NCBI GenBank assembly: GCA_963797085.1
Contig: CAWCOA010000024.1
Coordinates: forward strand, 1-64,000
Reading direction: 5' to 3'
Source: JASJBU01 sp963797085
Lineage (GTDB): Bacteria; Pseudomonadota; Gammaproteobacteria; Chromatiales; Chromatiaceae
DNA length: 64,000 nt
Made by a program: the position numbers and the translations under genes. Below the pieces are notes generated by a model. It saw only the letters and a list, made by a program, of their open reading frames with translations. It was not told the origin of the DNA and did no database searches. Below, piece by piece: positions 8,217 through 17,287 of the stretch; position 1 is the stretch's first letter; every line of letters starts with the position of its first letter.

Positions 8217-9680
8217 TTAGCGCTTGAGAAACCGTTTGGCCGCCGGATGCAGGGGCAGGGTTATGCCTTGCTTTGCGGTCCGGGTGGAAAGCAGACCGAC
8301 CCGCAGATTGTCCTTGGCGACCACCTCGACCGAACGGAACAGACCTTCGATAAGCTGCTCGACACGCGCATCCGCAAGATCCTGCCGGGCAATCAGCATG
8401 GCGGTCACGCCGAGGCTGGTGATCGGTGCTGTCTGGCCCTGATAGGTATGCGCGGGCAGCAGTGCGGTACGGTAAACGGTGTGCTGTTGTATCATCTTGC
8501 GTTGTACCTCGGCTGTAAGCGATAGGAGCTTTGCCTCACCCGGGGCGAGGATGTCCTGCAGGGCGTGCGCCGGAGCTTGCTGGGTGGTGAAAAAACCATC
8601 CAGTTCCCCCTTGCGCAGCGCCGCCACCGCGCTATTCAGGCCCTGCTCTTGGATCTCTGCGAAGTCCTGCAGGCGCAATCCCGCCGCTTCCAGCACCCGC
8701 AGCGCATCGACCCGGCTGCCGGATTCCGGCAGTCCGATATCGATGCGTTTGCCGCGCAGACCTTGCAGATCCTGGATGCCCGTACCCGCGCGCACCACCA
8801 GTTGCAGATACTCCGGAAACAGGGCGGCGATAGCGGTCAGGTCCGCCTGCTTGCCTCGTGCCTTGAAGGGACCTTCGCCACCGAGGGCGAGGGCGGCGAT
8901 ATTGCTCTGTACGATGCCGATATCCACCGCACCGGATTGCACCAGCAGGCAGTTCTCCACGCTGCCCTGGGTCTCGTAGCCACGCAGCAGGATGCCGGTC
9001 TGGCTCGCATTGCGTTCCAGCGCCTCGAGGTAGCGGTGATAGGTGCCCTGAGAAGGGCCGGTGGCGGCGGCGTAGATCTGGCTGAGCTTGTCCAACTCCC
9101 GTTCGATGCGCCGCTTCGCCTCGCTCAGTTCCCGCTCGACGATTTCCTGCTCGGCGCCGCCGCGCCGACCTGCTGAGTGTTCCGCCAGTTGGTTGAGATC
9201 CTCGATCAGCCGGGTGGTTTTGGCGCCCGTATCCGCTGGCGAGAGGTTAGTACGGGTGATTGGGACCGGGCGCCACTCACCGCTGCGCAGGGCATAGGCC
9301 CGGCTGCCGTGTATCTGCAGGATGTCGCCCGCACTATTGCCGCCGCTGCGGATGCCCTGGATGCCACTCTCGGAAGCGCCGAGCAGGAAGGCCAGGGAGG
9401 CGCCGTTCAGCCCGTCCCAGGCGGTCAGGTCATGGGCTTCGCGGAAGCGCAGTTGGGTGTTGAAATAGACGATCAGGCGCTGGTCGCCGGTTTCCGCCTC
9501 ACGGCGCGGTGCGCTGCCCATGCGTCTGAGCGAAACCAGCTCAAAAAGACCGGGCTTGAAATCCTCCTGCAGTGTTTCTTTGAGTTCCGCCTGAATGGTC
9601 GGGCTATCCGGACCGCGCGTACAAGCACTGATCAGTGCCAGTAAAGTGATGCAGAGTAGATTTGGGAGTCGTCTGCTCAT
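8217..9680 (-). CDS. TAXI-family TRAP solute-binding lipoprotein
   Basis: 487-residue lipoprotein with signal MSRRLPN and lipobox ISAC (Cys20). Residues 35-210 form an unusual N-terminal extension with a charged coiled-coil part (EIVERELSEAKRRIEREL). The TAXI domain follows: a ligand-binding first lobe (YAAATGPSQGTYHRYLEAL), then VDIGIVQSN, LRGKRIDIGLPESGSR and LDGFFTTQQAP. The ATG at 9680 places the signal correctly; the longer frame from 9728 would overlap gltS and is rejected. The gene follows gltS by 37 bases on the same strand. No TRAP membrane subunits are encoded nearby. Adjacency to a glutamate symporter hints at a role in amino- or dicarboxylic-acid sensing, which is only an inference. 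Confidence 0.82.
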   Translation of the reverse strand: MSRRLPNLLCITLLALISACTRGPDSPTIQAELKETLQEDFKPGLFELVSLRRMGSAPRREAETGDQRLIVYFNTQLRFREAHDLTAWDGLNGASLAFLLGASESGIQGIRSGGNSAGDILQIHGSRAYALRSGEWRPVPITRTNLSPADTGAKTTRLIEDLNQLAEHSAGRRGGAEQEIVERELSEAKRRIERELDKLSQIYAAATGPSQGTYHRYLEALERNASQTGILLRGYETQGSVENCLLVQSGAVDIGIVQSNIAALALGGEGPFKARGKQADLTAIAALFPEYLQLVVRAGTGIQDLQGLRGKRIDIGLPESGSRVDALRVLEAAGLRLQDFAEIQEQGLNSAVAALRKGELDGFFTTQQAPAHALQDILAPGEAKLLSLTAEVQRKMIQQHTVYRTALLPAHTYQGQTAPITSLGVTAMLIARQDLADARVEQLIEGLFRSVEVVAKDNLRVGLLSTRTAKQGITLPLHPAAKRFLKR

Positions 9681-9717
9681 AAGCTGTTTATGGATATCGC
9701 CATGATCACAACAGGTA

Positions 9718-10917
9718 TTAGAAACCATGGATCGGCAAGGACAGATAGCCCTGGATCACCAGCGCATTGGCCAGATCGACGAAGAATGCGCCGATTAAAG
9801 GGATCACGATAAACGCCTGCGGAGAGGCGCCGTAGCGTGCGGTCACCGCCTGCATGTTGGCGATGGCGGTGGGGGTGGCGCCCATGCCGAATCCGCAATG
9901 GCCGCCGGCCATCACTGCGGCATCGTAATTGGCGCCCATCGCCCGGAAGGTGACGAACACCGCAAACAGTACCATCGCCAGGGTCTGGGCGATCATGATG
10001 GCCAGCAGGGGACCCGCCAGACCGATCAGTTCCCACAACTTGAGCCCCATGAACGCCAGGGCCAGGGCGATCCATAGCGACAAGGAACCGAGCAGGTCCA
10101 GGCTCTGTCCATGCACCCGGTGGAAGCGCAACGCGCCAAGGATGTTGCGCAACAGTACGCCGACGAACAGCGCCCAGATGAACGAGGGCAGGGTTACGGG
10201 TGCCCCTTCGAACAGCCTAGAGAGGGCCTCGCCGGCAACCACGCCGATCAGAATCAGCAGCAGGGTCGCCAGCACGCTGCGTGGTGTCAGGGCCTCCCCG
10301 GCAGTCGCATCCGGTTGATCGGTCGACGCCTCTGCCGCGGTAGCTCCCAGGCGGTGCCGGGCGATCAGGAACTGGGCAACCGGGCCGCCGATCAGCCCGC
10401 CGATCACCAGACCGAAGGTGGCGCTCGCCAGGGTCAGCTCCATGACCCCGTGCAGATTCTGCACCGCCGCGAAGCGCTCCGCATAGGCCGCGCCAGTGCC
10501 GTGTCCCCCGGACAGGGTGATGGAACCCGCCAGCAGACCCAGGGAGGGATGCAGATCGAGCAGATAGGCCATGCCGGAGCCCACTGCGTTCTGCATCGTC
10601 AGAAACAGCACCACCAGGATCAGCAGACGCAGCAGATTCTTGCCGCCCTGACGCAGTTGGGCGAGATCTGCGCCCAGGCCCACAGTGGTAAAGAAGGCCA
10701 TCATGAAGAATCCACGCAGTTCGGTGTCGAACACCAGGCGCAGAGGCGTCTGAGTGTAGAGCAGGGCGAACCCGGCGGCGAACAGGATGCCGCCGGCCAC
10801 CGGCACCGGAATGTTGTAATGGGCGAGCAGGGCAATGCGTGCGACCATCAGATAACCGATGAACAGAATCGCTATTGCGACGATCAGACTGGGCAGGGTT
10901 CCAAGGTCGATAAGCAT
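9718..10917 (-). CDS. gltS: Sodium/glutamate symporter
   Basis: 399 residues, the same size as E. coli GltS (401). The family hallmarks are plain: the first inverted pore repeat SGGHGTGAAYAERF (about residues 137-150) and the second AGGHCGFGMGATPTAIANM (about 339-357). About ten membrane helices surround a hydrophilic middle linker. It imports L-glutamate (or related amino acid) with Na+, which fits the many sodium- and proton-coupled systems around it. It precedes the TAXI lipoprotein gene with a 37-base gap, suggesting co-transcription. Confidence 0.93.
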   Translation of the reverse strand: MLIDLGTLPSLIVAIAILFIGYLMVARIALLAHYNIPVPVAGGILFAAGFALLYTQTPLRLVFDTELRGFFMMAFFTTVGLGADLAQLRQGGKNLLRLLILVVLFLTMQNAVGSGMAYLLDLHPSLGLLAGSITLSGGHGTGAAYAERFAAVQNLHGVMELTLASATFGLVIGGLIGGPVAQFLIARHRLGATAAEASTDQPDATAGEALTPRSVLATLLLILIGVVAGEALSRLFEGAPVTLPSFIWALFVGVLLRNILGALRFHRVHGQSLDLLGSLSLWIALALAFMGLKLWELIGLAGPLLAIMIAQTLAMVLFAVFVTFRAMGANYDAAVMAGGHCGFGMGATPTAIANMQAVTARYGASPQAFIVIPLIGAFFVDLANALVIQGYLSLPIHGF

Positions 10918-11247
10918 GACAAGTTTCAGACGTCAGTTACAGCACATAAGTCTGAGCTGTGGAATGGTTTTATAAAGGCCGTCATAGGCTGTTTACTGCG
11001 CTACTGGGCGTTCGCATCAGCGCCACTTTCTGTGACTGAGTGGCTTGAGCTGTTATCAGCGGATTGTATCGAGTGGACTAAGCATAATCCACCTGTCCGG
11101 CCTTTTTTACTCGGACTGGATCCAGATAGACATCTTATGCCTGGTTCTGTGTATGATGTTTTAACCATGTCCAAAAGCTTATGAACGGAACGATCGTATG
11201 CTAGAAAGAGCATACACCCATTGGAGTGCTGGGCGGAGGTATAAGAG
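10918..11247. other. Divergent intergenic region between gltS and the first uspE-like gene
   Basis: 330 bases without a supported gene. It must carry promoters for gltS (minus) and the universal stress protein (plus). The right end holds a good ribosome site, GGCGGAGG at about 11232-11239, before the ATG at 11248. Frames on the minus strand here have no family resemblance. Confidence 0.5.
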
Positions 11248-12228
11248 ATGAAACGATTCAAGAATATTCTTTGCGCGGTGGGGCCTGAAGAGTCCAGCGC
11301 TCCTGTTCTGGAGCGTGCCGTCTCGCTGGCGCAGAACAACCAGGCGGCGCTGTCTGTCATTGCTGTCGTTCCACGTGTCTCGGCCGGCATCGGAATGCCA
11401 GACGGAGGTCCAATATCTAACCAGTTGCAGGCCGCATTGGTGGCAGAACATACGCAGGTGCTTGAGTCCCTGATCGAACCCTATCGCCAGAGAATCGAAA
11501 TCCAAAGCGAGGTTCTGATCGGAGTGCCCTTTCTCGAAATCGTCCAGGAGGTCCTGCGAAAGAGACATGATCTGGTGATCAAGATTCCCGAGCAATGGGA
11601 TTGGCTGGATCGGGTCTTCGGCAGTGATGATATGCACTTGTTGCGTAAATGCCCCTGTCCGGTCTGGCTGATCAGGCCGCAGGCGCCCAAGACCTACCGG
11701 CGCATCCTGGCGGCGGTGAATGTGGATGAAGGCAATCCTCCGGCGGAGTTGCAAGGCCGGTATGCGATGAACCGGCAGATATTGGAAATGGCAAGTACCC
11801 TGGCACTGTCGGAATTTTCCGAGCTGCATGTCGTGCATGTCTGGGATGCGATCGGTGAGAGTGCCATGCGCGGCGCATTCATGAATGCGCCGGAGGAGAA
11901 GATCAAGGCCTACACAGAACATGTGAGGCGGCAGCACGAGGCAAGTTTGGAAACGATGATGCGTGAGGTCTACCGCAATCTGGGTAATGATGTACTGGAT
12001 TATATAAAACCAAAAAAACATCTGATCAAGGGCTGGGCGCGTAAGGAGATTCCGTTACTGGCCAAGCGGATCGAGGCCGACCTTATCGTCATGGGGACCG
12101 TGGCCCGTAGCGGTGTGCCGGGATTCATCATGGGCAATACAGCGGAGACGATTCTGAATCAGATCGATTGTTCCGTGCTAGCAATCAAGCCGCCCGGATT
12201 CGTATCACCGATTACAATACAAACCTGA
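11248..12228 (+). CDS. Tandem-domain universal stress protein (UspE-like)
   Basis: 326-residue cytoplasmic protein with two Usp domains. The first domain (about 1-150) lacks a proper ATP loop; the second (about 155-320) has the ATP-binding pattern VMGTVARSGVPGF followed by GNTAE. A characteristic LLRKCPCPVWLI stretch ends the first domain and is shared with the second copy at about 24.8-25.7 kb, so the two are paralogues. Usp proteins help survival under starvation, uncoupling and oxidative stress. The gene is followed 20 bases later by the KefB/C-like antiporter, probably in one transcript, suggesting regulation of the antiporter or common stress induction. Confidence 0.9.
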   Translation: MKRFKNILCAVGPEESSAPVLERAVSLAQNNQAALSVIAVVPRVSAGIGMPDGGPISNQLQAALVAEHTQVLESLIEPYRQRIEIQSEVLIGVPFLEIVQEVLRKRHDLVIKIPEQWDWLDRVFGSDDMHLLRKCPCPVWLIRPQAPKTYRRILAAVNVDEGNPPAELQGRYAMNRQILEMASTLALSEFSELHVVHVWDAIGESAMRGAFMNAPEEKIKAYTEHVRRQHEASLETMMREVYRNLGNDVLDYIKPKKHLIKGWARKEIPLLAKRIEADLIVMGTVARSGVPGFIMGNTAETILNQIDCSVLAIKPPGFVSPITIQT

Positions 12229-12248
12229 ACAGGCGTGCAGACAAAGCT

Positions 12249-13967
12249 GTGCATTTAGACGATTTCATTGTATCCGCCTTGCTGCTGCTGGCGGTCACGT
12301 CGGTGGCAGTCGCGCTGTTCCGTCACCTCGGTCTCGGTTCGGTGTTGGGACTGTTGGTGGCGGGAATCGTAGTCGGACCTCACTCCCCCGGCCCCTATGT
12401 CACCGCCCATGTGGATGACGTGCGGCACTTCACTGAATTGGGGGTGGTTCTGCTGCTGTTCGTGATCGGCCTGGAGATGAGGCCGGACCGCCTGTGGTCG
12501 ATGCGCCGTTATCTGTTCGGTCTGGGCTCGATGCAGATCCTGCTGACAGGCCTCGCCCTCGCGCTCTATGTGTCGATGGGCGCCGAATCCTGGCAGACGG
12601 CGCTGCTGATCGGTCTCACCCTGTCTCTCTCATCGACTGCCTTCGTCATGCAGCTGCTGCAGGAGCGGGGCGAACTCGCCAGCCTGCACGGCACCGGCAC
12701 CTTTGCGATTTTATTGATGCAGGATCTCTCCGTGGTGCCGCTGCTCGCCCTGGTGCCGCTGTTGTCCGATACCGCCGCAATTGCGTCCGGGATCTCTTTG
12801 TGGGAGCAGCTGCTGATCCTCGCCGGCATGTTCGCGGTGTTGTGGGTCTTCGGGCTGCGTGTGGTTCCTTTTGCTCTCGAGTGGCTGGCGCGACATGATA
12901 ATCGCGAGGCGTTTCTGCTGCTGGTGCTGCTGGCGGTGTTCCTGGCGGCCTGGGCCATGCACCAGTCGGGACTGTCCATGGCATTGGGCGCCTTCATCAT
13001 GGGCATGCTGTTGTCGGGATCACGCTACAATATGCAGATCCGCGCCCATATAGAGCCCTACAAGGGTTTGCTGATGAGTCTGTTTTTCGTTGCCGTGGGC
13101 ATGTCCATCGACCTGGGGGCGCTGGCTGAACAACCCTTCGAATTTATCCAACACACCCTCGTCTTGATCGGCATCAAGCTTGTGGTGCTGTTCCCTTTGG
13201 CCCTCATTTTCGGCTATTCCCGCGCCAATGCGGTGCGCATGACCTTTCTGCTGGCCCAGGCCGGGGAATTTGGCTTCGTGCTGTTTGGTTCTGCACTGGT
13301 TTTGCAGGTCATCGATGAAGCCACCTTCATCATGGGGGTGGCCGTGATCTCTCTGAGTATGCTGGTCACGCCTTTACTGGTGCGTTTCGGCGACTGGCTG
13401 GCCAAACGCTTCGAGGGCAGAGCCAAAGAGCTCCATGATCCGTACGATGAGATATTGGATCTGCCGGAACGCCGGGTATTGATTGGTGGCTATGGTCGCA
13501 TGGGGCATACTGTGGCGACACTGCTGCAGGCCAGCGGGATTCCCTTCGTCGCCTTCGATACCGACCCGGAACGGGTGGCGCAGGGCCGTGCCCAGGGGGA
13601 GCCCGTGATGTACGGAGACATCTCCGATCCGCAACTGCTCGCTGCCGCCCATGCAGAGCGGGCAGCCTTGGTCGTGCTGACCATCGATCACGGTGCTACT
13701 GCGTTGCGTGCGGTCTCTCACCTGCGCAACTCCTACCCACAGGTGCCGATCATCGCGCGCGCCCGGGACCTCGAGGCCTGCTCCCACCTGCTCCAGGCCG
13801 GCGCCACCCAGGCATTTCCGGAAGCCATTGAGGCCAGTCTGCGCCTGAGTGCGGAAGCGCTGCAAATGGTCGGGGCCACGTCCGACAGTGTGGACCTGCT
13901 GCTGCAAGGTGTCAGAGAGGGCGGTTATAAGATTGTGCGCAGCGCGGAAGAGGGCAAGCCACTGTAG
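12249..13967 (+). CDS. KefB/KefC-type monovalent cation:proton antiporter (CPA2) with RCK domain
   Basis: 572 residues from a GTG start. Twelve or so CPA2 membrane helices occupy residues 1-380, with GLEMRPDRLW, the HxSGLSMALGAF core segment and the LAQAGEFGFV motif typical of Kef proteins. A TrkA-N/RCK nucleotide-binding domain follows, starting RRVLIGGYGRMGHT (about residue 408) with the acidic end of the second strand (FDTD). It should exchange K+ (or Na+) for H+, gated by NAD(H) or a glutathione-type ligand. The GTG at 12249 lies 20 bases after the uspE-like stop; a longer frame from 12168 overlaps that gene and is less likely. No KefG/KefF ancillary gene is adjacent. Confidence 0.9.
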   Translation: MHLDDFIVSALLLLAVTSVAVALFRHLGLGSVLGLLVAGIVVGPHSPGPYVTAHVDDVRHFTELGVVLLLFVIGLEMRPDRLWSMRRYLFGLGSMQILLTGLALALYVSMGAESWQTALLIGLTLSLSSTAFVMQLLQERGELASLHGTGTFAILLMQDLSVVPLLALVPLLSDTAAIASGISLWEQLLILAGMFAVLWVFGLRVVPFALEWLARHDNREAFLLLVLLAVFLAAWAMHQSGLSMALGAFIMGMLLSGSRYNMQIRAHIEPYKGLLMSLFFVAVGMSIDLGALAEQPFEFIQHTLVLIGIKLVVLFPLALIFGYSRANAVRMTFLLAQAGEFGFVLFGSALVLQVIDEATFIMGVAVISLSMLVTPLLVRFGDWLAKRFEGRAKELHDPYDEILDLPERRVLIGGYGRMGHTVATLLQASGIPFVAFDTDPERVAQGRAQGEPVMYGDISDPQLLAAAHAERAALVVLTIDHGATALRAVSHLRNSYPQVPIIARARDLEACSHLLQAGATQAFPEAIEASLRLSAEALQMVGATSDSVDLLLQGVREGGYKIVRSAEEGKPL

Positions 13968-14179
13968 GCATGTATGCTCCCAAAAAACAGTCCGGGGGTC
14001 TCCAGTGCCATAAAGGCCGAGGCTGCGCCAGATCATGAAAGCGCTGAGCATAGGGGTTCGAACGTCCCTGGGTTCTACTCCGCGTCATTCACCTACTATG
14101 CTCGGGTTTTGATAACCACCTACACAGGGTCAACAGGACCGCGACGCGACAATCAGATGATCAATCTACACGTCGTGAC

Positions 14180-15508
14180 TCAGGCACTGGGCAAAAGGTC
14201 GGCCAACAGGGTGGCGATGCCGAGGAAGCTGAAGAAACCGGCGACATCGGTGACCGTGGTGAGGACGATCGATGAGGACTGGGCCGGATCGAGTCGCAGC
14301 AGGGTCAATATGATGGGCACGCCGGCACCGGCGATACCGGCAATCACCATCGATGCGATCATCGAGATACCGATGATCAGAGTCAGCCCCGAAGAACCTG
14401 ACCAAAGGAAAACGCCCAGGCAGGTGGTCGCGGCAATCCCTATACCATTCACCAGACCGACCATCAGTTCCTTGCGCAAAACCAACCCCCATTGCAGCAA
14501 TCGCACTTCTCGCAAGGCCAGACTACGGATAACCACCGCCAATGCCTGGGCGCCGGTATTTCCGGATTGACCGGCAACCACCGGCAGGAGTACGGCTAGC
14601 GCCGTATAGCGCGCAATGGTGTCTTCAAACAAGCCGACCACCGAGGCGGCCAGAAAGGCGGTCAACAGATTGATCTGCAGCCAGGGCAGTCGCTTGCGGA
14701 TGGTAAACCAGACCGGCGACAGGGCGCGTTCGTCGGCGCTTGCGCCAAACAGGGTCTGCAGGTCAGTGACCGCATCCTCACGTGCGGTTTGCAGTAGTTG
14801 TTCCTGGCGCACTATACCGACCAGTCTGCCGTCCAGGTCAACCACCGGCAGGCTGCTCAATCGATGGTTCTCGAGGATGCTGGCAATGTCGTTCTTGACC
14901 GCCAGGGTATCCACCATAGCGACTATCGGTTGGACTATCCCGGCCAGGGTCTCCTCCGGCGCAGCCAGTGCGAGATCCTGCAACTCGACCAGACCGTTCA
15001 GTCGATGCTCGTCATCAATCACATAAAGCACCCGTCGTCCATGCACTACCCGCCGGTGATGTTGATCGCGGCGCAGCTGTTCAAGGGCCTCCTGAACGGT
15101 GATGTGCGGCCTGAGCGCGATCACCCGGGGATCCATGAGTGAACCCGCGGAATCGGCCGGATAAGTGAGCAGTCGTCGCAAATCGCGCTGTGCAACCTCG
15201 CTCAGTGAATCGAGCAGGGATTCACGCTGACTCATTTCCATACCCGCCAGCAAAGCGACCGCCCGCGGCGGTTGCATGCGATTGAGTACCTTGCGCGCCA
15301 GACTGGCTTTGGCAGTGAGTAGTAATCGGCGGCCGACATCCGGCAAGAGGATTTCCCACACCGGGGTAATCAGTTCGGCCGGTAGTGACGCAAGCAGGTC
15401 GGTCGCTGTTGAGGGTTCCATCGTATTCAGCAGATCAGCGGCCTCTGCGGGGTGCCTGGCGATGAATTCGCGAGTCAGCGAGCTGGCAAGATCAGCTTGG
15501 TTCATCAT
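14180..15508 (-). CDS. mgtE: MgtE-family Mg2+ channel
   Basis: 442 residues: an N-terminal MgtE_N helical superhelix domain (about 1-120, starting ARHPAEAADLLN), two CBS domains (about 125-250, including YPADSAGSLMDPRV at the entry), a connecting plug helix and a five-helix membrane domain (about 270-440) with PVVAGQSGNTGAQAL, the signature of the Mg2+ pore. This is the complete architecture of a Mg2+-gated Mg2+ channel. The ATG at 15508 overlaps the preceding MgtE_N/CBS gene by 17 bases, so translation is coupled. A longer frame to 15637 reads the upstream gene in another frame and is rejected. Confidence 0.92.
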   Translation of the reverse strand: MMNQADLASSLTREFIARHPAEAADLLNTMEPSTATDLLASLPAELITPVWEILLPDVGRRLLLTAKASLARKVLNRMQPPRAVALLAGMEMSQRESLLDSLSEVAQRDLRRLLTYPADSAGSLMDPRVIALRPHITVQEALEQLRRDQHHRRVVHGRRVLYVIDDEHRLNGLVELQDLALAAPEETLAGIVQPIVAMVDTLAVKNDIASILENHRLSSLPVVDLDGRLVGIVRQEQLLQTAREDAVTDLQTLFGASADERALSPVWFTIRKRLPWLQINLLTAFLAASVVGLFEDTIARYTALAVLLPVVAGQSGNTGAQALAVVIRSLALREVRLLQWGLVLRKELMVGLVNGIGIAATTCLGVFLWSGSSGLTLIIGISMIASMVIAGIAGAGVPIILTLLRLDPAQSSSIVLTTVTDVAGFFSFLGIATLLADLLPSA

Positions 15509-16379
15509 GTATTTTTGCTTCTGAACGGAGATAAGGGTGAAGGGGGCTGGCTGCAGCGCCGAACAGGCGCGCCAACGGAACCCAGACGGTCTCAGCGATG
15601 GCCAGCAGGACGCCGATCGGATCGCTCTCCTGATCATTTGCCGGCGAACTCATGTCGACCATGGCTTCCAGGAGATCGGTCCGCTCGAGTACGCCGATAA
15701 ACCGGTCCTGGACGCTTACCACGGGTATAAACCGGTGTTCACGCCACAGGGCAAGCTTCCGTACCTCTTTCAGTCGTTGGGTGGCCTTGAGGGCCGGCGG
15801 CGCAGGCCGGATCAGTGTATTCAGACTCATTACGTCGTTGGCGGCTGCAATCTCATGCAGCGTGACCAGTCCCCTGACATGGCGCTTGCTGTCCAGGACG
15901 AATGCAATCGCCGGCGCATCCTTGCGGCCGCTTGGCAGCATGGCGCGTGCGGCCGCAACACTGATGCCCTCCGGCAGCTCAGCCGCACGGGTCTGCATTC
16001 GTTTACCGACACTGTCCGGAGCGTAACTCAATGTACGGCGAACCGCCGCCAACCCGGCCGGCCGCAGCGAGGACAGCAGGCGTCTGGTGGTAGCTGCGGG
16101 CAGGTGAGCAACGAGCTCAGCAATCTCCGCGGCGGAGAGTGTCGGCATGACAGCGGCTGCAATATCATTCGCAAGTAAAGCAAGACTGTCGGCCCCTATT
16201 GGAGAGGGCAGTGCGATGAGTATCGCACCCAACTGTTCTATCTTTAACCGCGAGGTGGATTCTGTTAACAGACTGGCGATGGTCTCGGCATCCGCCCCAG
16301 CCAATAATTGAGCGGCCTCCTGTGGGTATTGGGCGAGATAAGCGATGGCGAAAGGACTGCTTTGCAATTTGGTCATCAT
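15492..16379 (-). CDS. Soluble MgtE_N plus CBS-pair protein
   Basis: 295 residues, related to the cytoplasmic half of MgtE but without its membrane domain. An MgtE_N-type helical repeat (about 8-110, PQEAAQLLAG and HLPAATTRRLLSSL) is followed by LSYAPDSVGKRM and two CBS domains (about 130-250). The C-terminus is a short hydrophobic stretch. The gene overlaps the true mgtE downstream by 17 bases and lies 3 bases after the MscS-like gene, so all three are an operon. It may act as a second Mg2+/nucleotide sensor for the channel or be a partial duplication that kept only the regulatory part; the former is inference. Confidence 0.78.
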   Translation of the reverse strand: MMTKLQSSPFAIAYLAQYPQEAAQLLAGADAETIASLLTESTSRLKIEQLGAILIALPSPIGADSLALLANDIAAAVMPTLSAAEIAELVAHLPAATTRRLLSSLRPAGLAAVRRTLSYAPDSVGKRMQTRAAELPEGISVAAARAMLPSGRKDAPAIAFVLDSKRHVRGLVTLHEIAAANDVMSLNTLIRPAPPALKATQRLKEVRKLALWREHRFIPVVSVQDRFIGVLERTDLLEAMVDMSSPANDQESDPIGVLLAIAETVWVPLARLFGAAASPLHPYLRSEAKIHDEPS

Positions 16380-16382
16380 CGA

Positions 16383-17225
16383 TCACTCCTGAGTTTCGCC
16401 TTCGGTGTGAAGATTGACAGAGATCCTGGTTTCGAAGAGATGTGCGGGAATCGTAACTATGCCCTGGTCGGTTTCCACCAGTACCGCCGTGGGCGTGAAG
16501 TCAACCAGTTCACCTTGCGTATTATCGAATTGGATGTGGGCTCCGACACGATAGATTCTGCGCAGATAATGGGCGGCAATCATATTGCCGACGGTATTTT
16601 TTGCACCGAGGCCGAAGGCCAGGCCGATCGCGCCCACCAGGGCTGCGAATGCGACCACAATCAGTGTCGCCAGCAAACTCACGTCAATGCCGAGGTGGCC
16701 CAGTGCAACCACGGTGCTGACCGCGAGCACCAGGCCATGCAGCAGGCGCGCCATCAATATGTCACGGCTGCGGCGTCCGGTAGCATTCGCAGTGATGACC
16801 GCTTCACGCACGATATTTGCCAGTAGATAACCGATCAGAAATATCGCCCCGGCCCCGAACAGTGAAGGTAATACGGATAGGAGTTTGCCGAGCCAGGTGG
16901 CCAAGCCGGGCATGCCGAGGATATCGGCGGCCATGGTCAACGCGAACAGCAGTACCAGCCAGTACAACACCCATGAGACTATTTCCATGGGTGAATTTTT
17001 CAGCGCCAGGCGTTGCGGCGCATGACGCCAGCCCAGTCGGATCGCCAGCCGGTCATAGCCGCGTCCGAGACGAAGAATCAGGGCGCGCGCTGCGCGTGCC
17101 AGCAGCCAGCCGCCAAACAGGGCGGCCAAGGCGCCGGCAATATTGGGCAGATAAGCTCCGAGTACAGTGAGAAATTCATCGAAGCTTTGGGTGATGGTAT
17201 TTGTCCAGCTGTCGAGTTGTTTCAT
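16383..17225 (-). CDS. Small MscS-like mechanosensitive channel / conserved TM-helix protein
   Basis: 280 residues. Four to five hydrophobic segments (about 28-50, 78-100, 108-135, 155-180, 185-210) precede a short beta domain. The segment LIVVAFAALVGAIGLAFGLGAKN is the Gly/Ala-rich pore helix of MscS relatives, followed by GNMIAAHYLRR and the beta-rich QFDNTQGELVDFTPTAVLVET. This matches the small MscS-like proteins with conserved TM-helix repeats. Likely releases solutes on hypo-osmotic shock. The ATG at 17225 is preferred to a TTG five codons upstream. It heads the three-gene unit with the MgtE pair. Confidence 0.8.
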   Translation of the reverse strand: MKQLDSWTNTITQSFDEFLTVLGAYLPNIAGALAALFGGWLLARAARALILRLGRGYDRLAIRLGWRHAPQRLALKNSPMEIVSWVLYWLVLLFALTMAADILGMPGLATWLGKLLSVLPSLFGAGAIFLIGYLLANIVREAVITANATGRRSRDILMARLLHGLVLAVSTVVALGHLGIDVSLLATLIVVAFAALVGAIGLAFGLGAKNTVGNMIAAHYLRRIYRVGAHIQFDNTQGELVDFTPTAVLVETDQGIVTIPAHLFETRISVNLHTEGETQE

Positions 17226-17287
17226 AGACTTCGGCTTCAATCAGGTTAGATACTGCAGCAACTGCGGTTTTACGGATCCCTCCAGAG

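Noticed and set aside
10111..11184. Long plus-strand frame over gltS and the gap after it
   Set aside because: Antisense to a well-conserved gltS, Gln/His-rich and without domain motifs; a shadow of GC-rich coding.
11179..12021. Minus-strand frame of about 280 codons
   Set aside because: Antisense to the first UspE-like gene; no recognisable family.
14048..14080. GGTTCGAAC-like stretch resembling a tRNA T-loop
   Set aside because: No matching acceptor, D or anticodon arm can be built upstream; not enough for a tRNA call.
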